From Lysobacter sp. (lineage in GTDB: Bacteria; Pseudomonadota; Gammaproteobacteria; Xanthomonadales; Xanthomonadaceae), in NCBI GenBank assembly GCA_027306995.1, contig DAHUXS010000019.1, positions 1-64,000 of the forward strand: a stretch of DNA of 64,000 nt. The letters are read 5' to 3'. Below, piece by piece: positions 19,249 through 27,990 of the stretch (positions are counted from its first letter, which is position 1; every line of letters begins with the position of its first letter). The notes beneath the pieces were generated by a model, which did no database searches, was not told where the DNA came from, and saw nothing but the letters and a program-made list of their open reading frames with translations. The position numbers and the translations under genes were made by a program.

Positions 19249-21287
19249 AATCGAAACTGCTCGCATTGCTGCTATTGGTCAGTCCGCTGTTGGCCCATGC
19301 CGGCACCAATGAAGTCGCGCGCGTCAGCTCGCCCGATGGTCACATCGTCGTTACCGTGCTCGACGTCAACGGCGAGGGGCGGATCGGCTACCGGGTCACG
19401 CGCGACGGCAAGCCGGTGATTGGCGACTCCCGCCTGGGATTCGTGTTGCGCAATGGCGCCGAACTGTTGCGCAATTTCAAGCTGGAATCGCAGTCGACCA
19501 AGAGCGTCGATGAGACCTGGGACCAGCCCTGGGGCGAACGTCTGCATACCCGCAACCATTACAACGAACTCACCACCGCTTTTGTCGAAGGCGTGAACGA
19601 CAAGCGCCATCTCGAAGTGGTGTTCCGCGTTTTCGATGACGGCATCGGCTTTCGCTACCGTTTCCCGAAACAGCCCAACCTCGGTCGCGTCGAGATCGTC
19701 GATGAGGTCACCGAGTTCGATGTCGCGCGTCCGGCCACCGCGTGGTGGGAGCCGGCGGGTGAGTGGAATCGCTACGAATACCTCTACAACAAGACGCCGT
19801 TGAACCAGGTATCGCAGGCGCATACGCCGGTGACGATGAAGACCGACGATGGCCTGTACCTGTCGATCCACGAAGCCGCATTGGTCGACTACGCATCGAT
19901 GTGGCTGCGCCGTGTCGATGGCCAGCGATTGAAGGCGCGGCTGGCGCCCGGGGGCACGCAGCCGGCGAGCGTCGTTCGCGAGACTCCGTTCGTCACGCCC
20001 TGGCGCACCATCGAAATTTCCGATCGGCCGGGCGGGCTGGTTGAATCCAGCCTGATCCTCAATCTCAACGATCCCAACGTGCTGGGCGATGTCAGCTGGT
20101 TCAAACCGGCGAAATATGTCGGCGTGTGGTGGGCGATGCACCTCGACCAGCAGACCTGGGGCACCGGTCCGAAGCACGGCGCCACCACCGAGAACACCAA
20201 ACGCTATATCGACTTCGCTGCCGCCAACGGCTTTCGTGGCGTACTGGTGGAGGGCTGGAATCCCGGTTGGGATGGCGACTGGTTCGCGCATGGCTGGAAT
20301 TTCGATTTCACCAAGGCCACGCCCGATTTCGATATCGAATGGTTGTCGAAGTACGCCGCATCCAAGGGCGTGCACCTGATCGGGCACCACGAAAACGCCT
20401 GCGCGGTCAGTCATTACCTGGGCCAACTCGATGCCGCGCTTGATCTCGACCAGCGCATGGGCATCGACGTGGTGAAGACCGGTCACGTCTGCGATGCCGG
20501 CCAGATCGAACGCCAGGACACGCCCAGCGATCCGATCACGCGCGAATGGCACGATGGCCAGTGGATGAGCAACGTCCATCTGCGGGTGGTGAAGGAAGCG
20601 GCCAAGCGCCACATCGCCATCAATCCGCACGAACCGATCAAGGACACCGGCCTGCGTCGGACCTATCCGAACTGGGTGAGTCGCGAAGGCGCCCGCGGCA
20701 TGGAATACAACGCCTGGGGTGATCCGCCGAACCCGCCCGAACACGAGATCAACCTGGTGTTCACGCGCATGCTCGCTGGCCCGATGGATTACACGCCGGG
20801 CGTCCTGAGCCTGACCGGCAAGGGCGGGCAGGAAATCCAGAGCACGCTGGCCCGCCAGCTCGCGCTGTACGTGACGATCTATAGCCCGATCCAGATGGCC
20901 GCCGATCTTCCGGAACACTACGCGCAGCACATGGACGCGTTCCAGTTCATCCGCGACGTGCCGACCGACTGGCAGGACACGCGCGTGGTCAATGGCGAGA
21001 TCGGCGAGTACGTGACGATTGCGCGCAAGGAGCGCGGCGGCGACAACTGGTATCTCGGCAGCATGAGTGATCGCAATGCACGCACGCTCAAGATGCCGCT
21101 GTCCTTCCTTGATGCCGGCAAGAAATACCGCGCCGAAATCTATCGCGATGGCGAAGGCGCGGACTGGCATGGCGCGGCACGCTTCAGATTCATGAAGGAA
21201 AGCCGCACCGTCTCTGCCAAGGACACGCTCGATCTGTGGCTGGCCGGCGGTGGTGGTGCTGCGATCCGTTTCGTTGCGCTGAAGTGA
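19245..21287 (+). CDS. GH97 family alpha-glucosidase (SusB-like)
   Basis: This periplasmic inverting exo-glycosidase acts on alpha-glucans. The 680-residue protein has a signal peptide (MKSKLLALLLLVSPLLAHAG), an N-terminal beta-supersandwich and a catalytic TIM barrel. The region AINPHEPIKDTGLRRTYPN followed by REGARGMEYN matches the SusB active site, where one Glu acts in the base pair and the Glu before YN is the general acid. Its start overlaps the GH13 stop. Two glucosidases of different families, periplasmic and cytoplasmic, imply two-step maltodextrin breakdown. Confidence 0.92.
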   Translation: MKSKLLALLLLVSPLLAHAGTNEVARVSSPDGHIVVTVLDVNGEGRIGYRVTRDGKPVIGDSRLGFVLRNGAELLRNFKLESQSTKSVDETWDQPWGERLHTRNHYNELTTAFVEGVNDKRHLEVVFRVFDDGIGFRYRFPKQPNLGRVEIVDEVTEFDVARPATAWWEPAGEWNRYEYLYNKTPLNQVSQAHTPVTMKTDDGLYLSIHEAALVDYASMWLRRVDGQRLKARLAPGGTQPASVVRETPFVTPWRTIEISDRPGGLVESSLILNLNDPNVLGDVSWFKPAKYVGVWWAMHLDQQTWGTGPKHGATTENTKRYIDFAAANGFRGVLVEGWNPGWDGDWFAHGWNFDFTKATPDFDIEWLSKYAASKGVHLIGHHENACAVSHYLGQLDAALDLDQRMGIDVVKTGHVCDAGQIERQDTPSDPITREWHDGQWMSNVHLRVVKEAAKRHIAINPHEPIKDTGLRRTYPNWVSREGARGMEYNAWGDPPNPPEHEINLVFTRMLAGPMDYTPGVLSLTGKGGQEIQSTLARQLALYVTIYSPIQMAADLPEHYAQHMDAFQFIRDVPTDWQDTRVVNGEIGEYVTIARKERGGDNWYLGSMSDRNARTLKMPLSFLDAGKKYRAEIYRDGEGADWHGAARFRFMKESRTVSAKDTLDLWLAGGGGAAIRFVALK

Positions 21288-22354
21288 TGTCGATCGCGCC
21301 GCGCATGTTGCCGTTGGCGCTGTTGCTTGGCCTGCTGCCAGTGCAGGCATTCGCGGCGCCACGTGAACCGGTCGAGGTGAAACTCGATGCGCCCGCGGTA
21401 TCGCCCAAGCCGATGCGCGTGCGCCTGTGGTTGCCTCCGGGATATCGCGCACGTTCTGCGGCGCGCTACCCGACGCTTTACATCAACGATGGCCAGGACA
21501 TGGAGGCGGTCGGCCTGCAGGCAACGCTCGATGACCTGTATCGACACCGCCTGATCAAGCCGATGATCGTCGTCGCCATCGACATGCCGCAGGATCGCAT
21601 GGCGGGTTACGGACTTTCGGATCGCGCGAAAGGCGTGTCCGTCGTCGCGCCGACCAAATACGGTGCGGTCGGCGCGAATGCACAGGCCTATTCGCAGTGG
21701 CTGGTGGACACCTTGGTGCCATACGTCGACGCGCATTGGCAGACGCGCCGCAACGCCGATTCGCGCTGGTTGCTGGGCTGGTCGCTGGGTGCGATCAACG
21801 CGTTTTCCGTGGGCTGGCAATATCCGCGGGCTTTCGGCCGGACCGGCGCGTTTTCGCCTTCATTCTGGCTATCGACCGACAGCAGCGATGCGCGCGCCGT
21901 GCAGGCTACGCGCATCGCCCTTGCCTTGGTTGAAACGGCGCCGCCGCCATCCAGATCCCGATTCTTCTTTGCCGCCGGCGATGCCGAAGAAAAGAGCGAT
22001 CGCGATGGCGACGGCATCATCGACGTGATCGATGACGTGCTCGACCTGATGCAGGGCTGGAAGAGCGATGACGGCCGCGTCCACCAGGGGCTGAAACAGC
22101 TGGGCTATTCGATCGATATCGATTACGCAACGAAACCCGATGCATCCGCAGCGGTGTTCTACCGTTTGCCCGGCGGCGAACACAACCAGAAGAGTTGGGC
22201 GCGAATGCTGCCAGCATTCCTGTTGTGGGTGGACGGCACGCATGGTGATGCTGCCATGCAGCAAGTCGGCGATACAGCCACGTTGGCGGCAGGCGGCATG
22301 CGCGAAAACGGGCGCAAAACAGGCCTTCGAAGTGTGCTGAATGGGTCGTTGTGA
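21287..22354 (+). CDS. Secreted alpha/beta-hydrolase of the esterase D family
   Basis: This 355-residue putative esterase (PF00756-like) starts at ATG 21287, overlapping the GH97 TGA (TGATG). The N-terminus MSIAPRMLPLALLLGLLPVQ is a signal peptide ending AFAA. Family features include YPTLYINDGQD and the nucleophile elbow GWSLGAINAF; GGEHNQKSW supplies the probable catalytic His. Within an alpha-glucan operon it may deacylate decorated glucans or glucosides. That role is inference. Confidence 0.8.
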   Translation: MSIAPRMLPLALLLGLLPVQAFAAPREPVEVKLDAPAVSPKPMRVRLWLPPGYRARSAARYPTLYINDGQDMEAVGLQATLDDLYRHRLIKPMIVVAIDMPQDRMAGYGLSDRAKGVSVVAPTKYGAVGANAQAYSQWLVDTLVPYVDAHWQTRRNADSRWLLGWSLGAINAFSVGWQYPRAFGRTGAFSPSFWLSTDSSDARAVQATRIALALVETAPPPSRSRFFFAAGDAEEKSDRDGDGIIDVIDDVLDLMQGWKSDDGRVHQGLKQLGYSIDIDYATKPDASAAVFYRLPGGEHNQKSWARMLPAFLLWVDGTHGDAAMQQVGDTATLAAGGMRENGRKTGLRSVLNGSL

Positions 22355-22365
22355 TGACGATTTGT

Positions 22366-22381
22366 GATGAATACGTATGCA
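22366..22381 (-). promoter_or_regulatory. Putative LacI-type operator, copy 2
   Basis: Read on the minus strand this is TGCATACGTATTCATC, identical over 16 bases to the site at 17550-17565. It lies 82 bases before the TonB receptor start. A weak promoter-like pair (TTATCC at 22387, TAGCAT at 22410) lies just downstream, so a bound regulator would sit next to the -35. Confidence 0.6.
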
Positions 22382-22463
22382 GACCGTTATCCATTCGTAA
22401 AGCTTTGACTAGCATCCATCGCCAATGGTGCGGATGCACCGAGGCGCAAAACCGGAGAATGCA

Positions 22464-25244
22464 ATGATGCAGTTGAAGCGGAACATGCTGAGCGTGGCGC
22501 TGGTGACGGCGATCGGTATGGTGGCAACCGCGGCGCAAGCCCAGTCCACCACCAACGACACGGCGGCAACGCAGGACGCGAAGAAAAAGGCCGACGACAA
22601 GAACGTGCTTGACGCAGTGGTGGTGACCGGCATCCGCCGCGGCATCGAAGGCGCCATCACGACCAAGAAGAATGCGACATCGATCGTCGAAGCCGTTTCC
22701 GCAGAAGACATCGGCAAGCTGCCCGATGTTTCCATTGCCGAATCCATCGCACGCCTGCCGGGTCTGTCGGCGCAGCGCGTCGCCGGTCGCGCCCAGGTCG
22801 TCAGCGTGCGTGGCCTCTCGCCCGACTTCGCGACCACGCTGCTCAACGGTCGCGAAATGGTCAGCACCGGCGACAACCGCAGCGTCGAGTTCGACCAGTA
22901 TCCGTCGGAGCTGATGGCGGGCGTCACCGTCTACAAGACGCCGGATGCCGGCCTTGTCGGCCAAGGTCTGTCGGGCACCATCGACATGCGCACCGTGCGT
23001 CCGCTGGACTTCTCCAAGTCGGTGACTTCGATCGGTGTCCGTGGCCAGCGCAATTCGCTGGGCTCGGCTGGTGGACAAAGCGCTAACGGCAACCGCATCA
23101 ATGCCAGCTACATTGGTCAGTTCGCCGATCGCAAGTTCGGCCTGGCGATCGGCTTCGCGCATTCGGAAAACCCGGTGCAGGAAGAGCAGGTCGGCATGTA
23201 CGAGCCGTGGGAACAGGTGGGCGCCGGCTGGCGTCCGGGCGTTCCCGCAGGCACGTATTACTCCGAGGGCATCAAGGCCTTGCGTCGTACAGGTGTCGAT
23301 AAACGTAATGCCTTGATGGCGACGCTGGAATTTCGCCCGTCTTCGGTCTGGACCAGTACGCTGGACATGTTCTATACCAAGGCACACCACAAAGACACCG
23401 CGAATCAGTTCGAGGTCAACCTCGGGGATTACAACGGTGGCTATGGCCGCATCAACATCACCAATCCGGTAATCAATGGCAATGGCACCTTTGAGGGTGG
23501 TACGGCTGCCAATCTCTATCCGCTTGTGCGTGGGATGTACGACAAGCGCGACGACACCATCAAGGCCTTTGGTTGGAGCAACGATTTCAATCTGGGCAAG
23601 GTCAAGCTGTTCACGGACCTGAGCTATTCGCATGCCGATCGCAAGGAGCTGAGTCTCGAAAATAACACGCAGCTCTATCCGGCACCGCAACTCGACACGC
23701 TGAATCTTGCCTATAGCAGCAATGGTTTCTCGCAGTTGAACCCGAGCCTGAACTATTCCGACCCGTCGAAGCTTTACCTGACTAACACCATCTATGGCTC
23801 CGGGTACGGCAAGGTACCGGAAGTGCATGACACACTGAAGAGCGCGAAGATTGGTGCTTCGTTCGGTGCGCCGGATTCGGTGAGTAAGTGGTTTTCGGAT
23901 TTCGAAATCGGCTTGAATTATGCGGATCGCGCAAAGAACAAGAAGCAGCCCGAGGCCAACATCAATCTCGGTGCACAAGGCGTTACGCCTATCGGGTCCG
24001 ACCTGCAGTACGGCTTGGTCGACCTCGGCTTTGCCGGCATTGGCCAGATTCCGGCTTGGAACGTGCCGGGCGCGGTGGCGCGGTACATGACGTTCAACCC
24101 GCAGATCAACCAGCCATACCTCTACGCAAAGACCTGGTCGTTGTCCGAAAAAATCGAGACGGCGTATTTCAAGGCCAACATTGACGCCCAGCTGGGGAGC
24201 GATGTGACGATGCGTGGCAATGTTGGTGTCCAGGTTCAACACGTCAAGCAGTCGTCAAGCGCCAATTCGGTCATCAACAATACGGGTCTGGTTATCCCGG
24301 TCACTCTTGGTAAGTCCTACACCGATGTGTTGCCGAGCATGAACCTCGCTTTCATGTTCCCGCATGATCAGGCATTGCGTTTTGCACTGGCTAAGCAGGT
24401 CGCGCGTCCGCGTGTCGACCAGATGAGTGCCAGCGTCGGCTTCGGGGTGGACGACACCAAGGGCATTCCTTCGGGCAGCAGTGGCAACCCACTGCTCGAT
24501 CCCTGGCGCGCGAACGCCTTCGACATTTCGTACGAGAAGTATTTCGGCACCAAGGCCTACGTTTCCGTCGCGTATTTCTACAAGCAGTTGAGCAGCTACA
24601 TCTATACGCAGACGCGCGATGGCTACGATTGGTCTGCGTACATTGCAGGTTACGTCCAGCCGGCGCCGGCGCCTGGTGCGCCTCCATTCCCGGCGATCCA
24701 GCCGACCGGCAAATTCACCCAGCCGATGAACGGCAAAGGCGGCAAGCTGCAGGGTCTGGAGCTGACCGCATCGCTTCCGTTCGACATGTTCACGCCTGTA
24801 CTGAAGGGCTTTGGCATCCTCGCCAGCGCCAGCTTCAACGACAGCAGCATCAAGATCGTCGATCCCGACAGTGCGACCAGCGTGGGCAGCGGCCCGATCC
24901 AGCTACCGGGCCTGTCGAAGCGCGTCTATAACCTCACGGCGTATTACGAGCGCAATGGTTTCGAGGCGCGCATCAGCCAGCGTCGTCGCTCCGACTTCAT
25001 CGGCGAAATCGGCAACTTCGCCAACAACCGCGTGCTGCGCTACGTGGTTGGTGAGAACATCACCGATGCCCAGGTCAGCTACAACTTCAGCGAAGGCTCG
25101 TCGTTGAAGGGATTGAGCTTGTTGCTGCAGGCCAACAACCTGACCAACTCGGCTTACAAGACCTACGCCCAGACCAAGGACCGTCCGCTGGAATACATCA
25201 AGTGGGGTCGCACGATCCTGTTGGGTGCCAGCTACAAGTTCTGA
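22464..25244 (+). CDS. TonB-dependent receptor for maltodextrin-type sugars
   Basis: This large outer-membrane transporter belongs to the carbohydrate-type TonB receptor group. ATG 22464 (MMQLKRNMLSVALVTAIG) is preceded by GGAGAA; the signal peptide ends AAQAQ. The TonB box/plug start is LDAVVVTGIRRGIEGAI, and the plug carries EDIGKLPDVSIAESIARLPG and SVRGLSPDFATTLLNGRE, typical of sugar TBDRs. The barrel ends ILLGASYKF. The shared operator and the adjacent glucosidase operon indicate alpha-glucan oligosaccharide uptake, comparable to MalA of Caulobacter; the substrate is inferred from context. Confidence 0.9.
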   Translation: MMQLKRNMLSVALVTAIGMVATAAQAQSTTNDTAATQDAKKKADDKNVLDAVVVTGIRRGIEGAITTKKNATSIVEAVSAEDIGKLPDVSIAESIARLPGLSAQRVAGRAQVVSVRGLSPDFATTLLNGREMVSTGDNRSVEFDQYPSELMAGVTVYKTPDAGLVGQGLSGTIDMRTVRPLDFSKSVTSIGVRGQRNSLGSAGGQSANGNRINASYIGQFADRKFGLAIGFAHSENPVQEEQVGMYEPWEQVGAGWRPGVPAGTYYSEGIKALRRTGVDKRNALMATLEFRPSSVWTSTLDMFYTKAHHKDTANQFEVNLGDYNGGYGRINITNPVINGNGTFEGGTAANLYPLVRGMYDKRDDTIKAFGWSNDFNLGKVKLFTDLSYSHADRKELSLENNTQLYPAPQLDTLNLAYSSNGFSQLNPSLNYSDPSKLYLTNTIYGSGYGKVPEVHDTLKSAKIGASFGAPDSVSKWFSDFEIGLNYADRAKNKKQPEANINLGAQGVTPIGSDLQYGLVDLGFAGIGQIPAWNVPGAVARYMTFNPQINQPYLYAKTWSLSEKIETAYFKANIDAQLGSDVTMRGNVGVQVQHVKQSSSANSVINNTGLVIPVTLGKSYTDVLPSMNLAFMFPHDQALRFALAKQVARPRVDQMSASVGFGVDDTKGIPSGSSGNPLLDPWRANAFDISYEKYFGTKAYVSVAYFYKQLSSYIYTQTRDGYDWSAYIAGYVQPAPAPGAPPFPAIQPTGKFTQPMNGKGGKLQGLELTASLPFDMFTPVLKGFGILASASFNDSSIKIVDPDSATSVGSGPIQLPGLSKRVYNLTAYYERNGFEARISQRRRSDFIGEIGNFANNRVLRYVVGENITDAQVSYNFSEGSSLKGLSLLLQANNLTNSAYKTYAQTKDRPLEYIKWGRTILLGASYKF

Positions 25245-25267
25245 TCGCGCACCATGTTGCAAACAGA

Positions 25268-25300
25268 AACCCCGTCGTTCGCGCGACGGGGTTTTCTTTT
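25268..25300 (+). terminator. Rho-independent terminator after the sugar TonB receptor
   Basis: AACCCCGTCG (25268-25277) pairs with CGACGGGGTT (25284-25293), a 10-base-pair stem followed by TTCTTTT. It ends the alpha-glucan cluster and lies between convergent genes, so it may also stop dinB transcripts. Confidence 0.9.
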
Positions 25301-25322
25301 GGGTGGAGGGCGGCGGAGGTTC

Positions 25323-26411
25323 TCAATCGATACCGAACAATTCGTCCTGTGGAGCATCGCCTTGCTCGATGAAGCCGGCAACGCCGACGCCGACCAGTCG
25401 ATACAAAGTGTCTTCCGGCAGCGAGACGCGTTCCCGCAAGCGCGATGCGACGATCGCCAGTGCATTGGCATCCGCAGGGAACGGCAATTCCGTGAGCGAG
25501 CGGGTGAGGGTGCGGAAATCGCCGGTCTTGAGCTTGAGCACCACGGTGCGGGCGTGGCGATCCGGATGCTGCCCGCGCTCGCGCTGGTAGGCCGCCCAGG
25601 TTTTTTCGGCGAGGCGATGGATATGTTCCTCCAGCGCGTGCAGCGGCAGGTCCTGCGGGAAGGTGTCCTCCGCGGAAATCTGCAGGGTCGGTCGTTCCGG
25701 ACTGACGCTGCGTTCGTCGATGCCATGGGCGAGCTCGTGCAGGCGGCGTCCCCAGCGGCCGAGGTGCGCTTCCATCGTTTCGACGTCGACCGCGCGCACG
25801 TCGGCGCAGGTGTGCAATCCCAATTCTCCGAGACGGCTTTCGGTGACCTTGCCGACGCCGGGCAGCCGACCCAGCGGCAACGCGGCGACGAAGGCGTCGA
25901 CCATCGACGGCTTGAGCACGAACAATCCGTCGGGCTTGTTCCAGTCGCTGGCGATTTTGGCGAGGAATTTGTTCGGCGCGACACCGGCCGATGCGGTCAG
26001 CGACAGTTCCTCGCGGATGTCGGCGCGGATCGATTCGGCGATCGCGGTGGCGCTGCCGAGATCGTGCTTGGGCGTGGTGACGTCGAGGTAGGCTTCGTCC
26101 AGCGACAGCGGCTCGATCAGGTCGGTGTGACGGGCGAAGATCGTACGGACGTGCTGCGACACCGCCTTGTAGCGGGTGAAGTCGGGCGGCACGAAGACCG
26201 CGTCGGGACAGAGTCGTTCGGCGCGCACCGCCGGCATCGCCGAACGCACGCCGAACTTGCGCGCTTCGTAGCTGGCCGCGCACACCACAGATCGACTGCC
26301 GCGCCAGGCGACCACGACCGGGCGCCCACGCAGTGCGGGATCGTCGCGCTGTTCCACCGACGCGTAGAACGCGTCCATGTCGACGTGGATGATTTTGCGC
26401 GGAGTGCTCAC
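25323..26411 (-). CDS. dinB: DNA polymerase IV (Y-family translesion polymerase)
   Basis: This error-prone lesion-bypass polymerase has 362 residues. The palm motif IIHVDMDAFYASVEQRDDP carries the first catalytic Asp, and PLSLDEAYLDVT carries the Asp-Glu pair. The HhH fingers (LPGVGKVTESRLGELG) and little-finger domain follow. It starts 16 bases after the GntP permease stop on the same strand, so it may be co-transcribed with it, although no functional link is known. No clear LexA site is seen. Confidence 0.96.
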   Translation of the reverse strand: MSTPRKIIHVDMDAFYASVEQRDDPALRGRPVVVAWRGSRSVVCAASYEARKFGVRSAMPAVRAERLCPDAVFVPPDFTRYKAVSQHVRTIFARHTDLIEPLSLDEAYLDVTTPKHDLGSATAIAESIRADIREELSLTASAGVAPNKFLAKIASDWNKPDGLFVLKPSMVDAFVAALPLGRLPGVGKVTESRLGELGLHTCADVRAVDVETMEAHLGRWGRRLHELAHGIDERSVSPERPTLQISAEDTFPQDLPLHALEEHIHRLAEKTWAAYQRERGQHPDRHARTVVLKLKTGDFRTLTRSLTELPFPADANALAIVASRLRERVSLPEDTLYRLVGVGVAGFIEQGDAPQDELFGID

Positions 26412-26427
26412 CCCGGCATTTTAGGCC

Positions 26428-27831
26428 TCAAACCAGCCCGGTCAGCGAATACAGCACGATCACCACGAAGACCGCGAAGGTCTTCACCAGCGTGATCGCG
26501 AAAATGTCCTTGTATGACTGGCGGTGATTGAGCCCGGTCACCGCCAGCAGCGTGATCACCGCGCCGTTGTGCGGCAACGTATCCATGCCGCCCGATGCCA
26601 TCGCCGCGACGCGATGCAGCACTTCCATCGGAATGCCGACCACCTGCGCGTTGGCGATGAAGGTGTCCGCCATCGCCGCCAGCGCGATGCTCATGCCGCC
26701 CGAGGCCGATCCGGTAATGCCGGCCAGCGCGGTCACCGTGACGGCTTCGTTCACCAGTGGATGCGGGATCGCCTTCAACGCGTTGGCGACGACCAGGAAA
26801 CCGGGCAGGGCGGCGATCACCGCGCCGAAGCCGTATTCGCTGGCGGTGTTCATCGCCGACAGCATCGCGCCGCCGACCGCGGCCTTGCTGCCTTCGGCCA
26901 ATTGCTTTATGACGTCGCGCCAGGCGAATGCGAGCACGCAGAGGATGCCGAGCAGCAATGCGCCTTCGACCGCCCAGATCGCGGCGATCTTCGAGACCTC
27001 CTGCACCACCGGCGCCTGCTTGCCGATCACCGCCGGCACGAAGCTGGTGGATGCGCCGTACCAGGTCGGGATCGCCGAACTCAGCCACTTGTTGGCGCTG
27101 CCGACCAGCACCAGCGGCAGGATCGCGATCAACGGATGCGCGAGCTTCTCGCCGGTGAACGGCGCCGGTTCGTTGCGCAACTGCGCGGGATCGCCATAGC
27201 CTTCGCCCGCGCGCAAGGCAGTGCGACGACGCCATTCCAGATAGGCAATGCCGATGACGAAGATGCAGATCGATCCGGCCACGCCCAGCCACGGTGCCGC
27301 CCAGGTATTGGTCTTGAAGAAGGTGGTGGGGATGATGTTCTGGATCTGAGGCGTGCCGGGCAGGGCGTCCATGGTGAAGGTGAACGCGCCCAGGGCAATG
27401 GTGCCGGGGATCAGCCGCTTGGGAATGTTGCCCTGGCGGAACAGCTCGGCGGCGAATGGATAGACCGCGAACACCACGACGAACAGCGACACGCCGCCGT
27501 AAGTGAGCAGCGCACAGACCAGCACGATGGCGAGCATGGCGCGGCTGGCGCCAACCACGCGGATGGTGGCGCTGACGATCGCGCGCGAGAAACCGGAAAT
27601 CTCGATCAGCTTGCCGAAGACCGCGCCGAGCAGGAACACCGGGAAGTAGTTCTTGAGGAAGCCGACCATCTTGTCCATGAACAGGCCGCTGAACATCGGC
27701 GCGACCAGCGCGGGATCGGTCAGCAGCACCGCCAGCAGGGCTGCGATGGGCGCGAACAGGATCACGCTGTAGCCGCGATAGGCCACGAACATCAGGAAGC
27801 ACAGCGCGGCCAGCACGATCAGGAACGCCAT
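26428..27831 (-). CDS. GntP-family permease (gluconate/3-hydroxybutyrate type)
   Basis: This 467-residue protein has 12-14 hydrophobic segments and GntP features such as FPVFLLGAVFGKLIEISGFS, MDALPGTPQIQNIIPTTFF and SGGMDTLPHNGAVITLL. GntP members are proton symporters for gluconate and related hydroxy-acids; several are annotated as D-beta-hydroxybutyrate permeases. An in-frame TTG at 27846 would add 5 residues. It is divergent from a TonB receptor and sits near 3HB-oligomer hydrolase and PHA synthase genes, which makes hydroxybutyrate a reasonable candidate substrate. That is inference. Confidence 0.85.
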   Translation of the reverse strand: MAFLIVLAALCFLMFVAYRGYSVILFAPIAALLAVLLTDPALVAPMFSGLFMDKMVGFLKNYFPVFLLGAVFGKLIEISGFSRAIVSATIRVVGASRAMLAIVLVCALLTYGGVSLFVVVFAVYPFAAELFRQGNIPKRLIPGTIALGAFTFTMDALPGTPQIQNIIPTTFFKTNTWAAPWLGVAGSICIFVIGIAYLEWRRRTALRAGEGYGDPAQLRNEPAPFTGEKLAHPLIAILPLVLVGSANKWLSSAIPTWYGASTSFVPAVIGKQAPVVQEVSKIAAIWAVEGALLLGILCVLAFAWRDVIKQLAEGSKAAVGGAMLSAMNTASEYGFGAVIAALPGFLVVANALKAIPHPLVNEAVTVTALAGITGSASGGMSIALAAMADTFIANAQVVGIPMEVLHRVAAMASGGMDTLPHNGAVITLLAVTGLNHRQSYKDIFAITLVKTFAVFVVIVLYSLTGLV

Positions 27832-27990
27832 CGGGACATCCGGCAAGGAAACGTCCGTGGAGTGTGCGCAGTCACGGTCCGGCGCGCCCTTGTCCGAAGG
27901 TACGATGTGGCCGGCGCCGGCTTCCGCCTAGTCTGCATGCCATCTCGGGGGAATCCGCTCCCGGCTGTCATCAGCGAGAGGAACACATCC

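Noticed and set aside
26524-27990. A 1237-residue plus-strand open frame beginning at 26524
   Set aside because: Only its part from 27991 encodes the TonB receptor with a signal peptide and ribosome binding site. The first 1.4 kb is antisense to the GntP permease.
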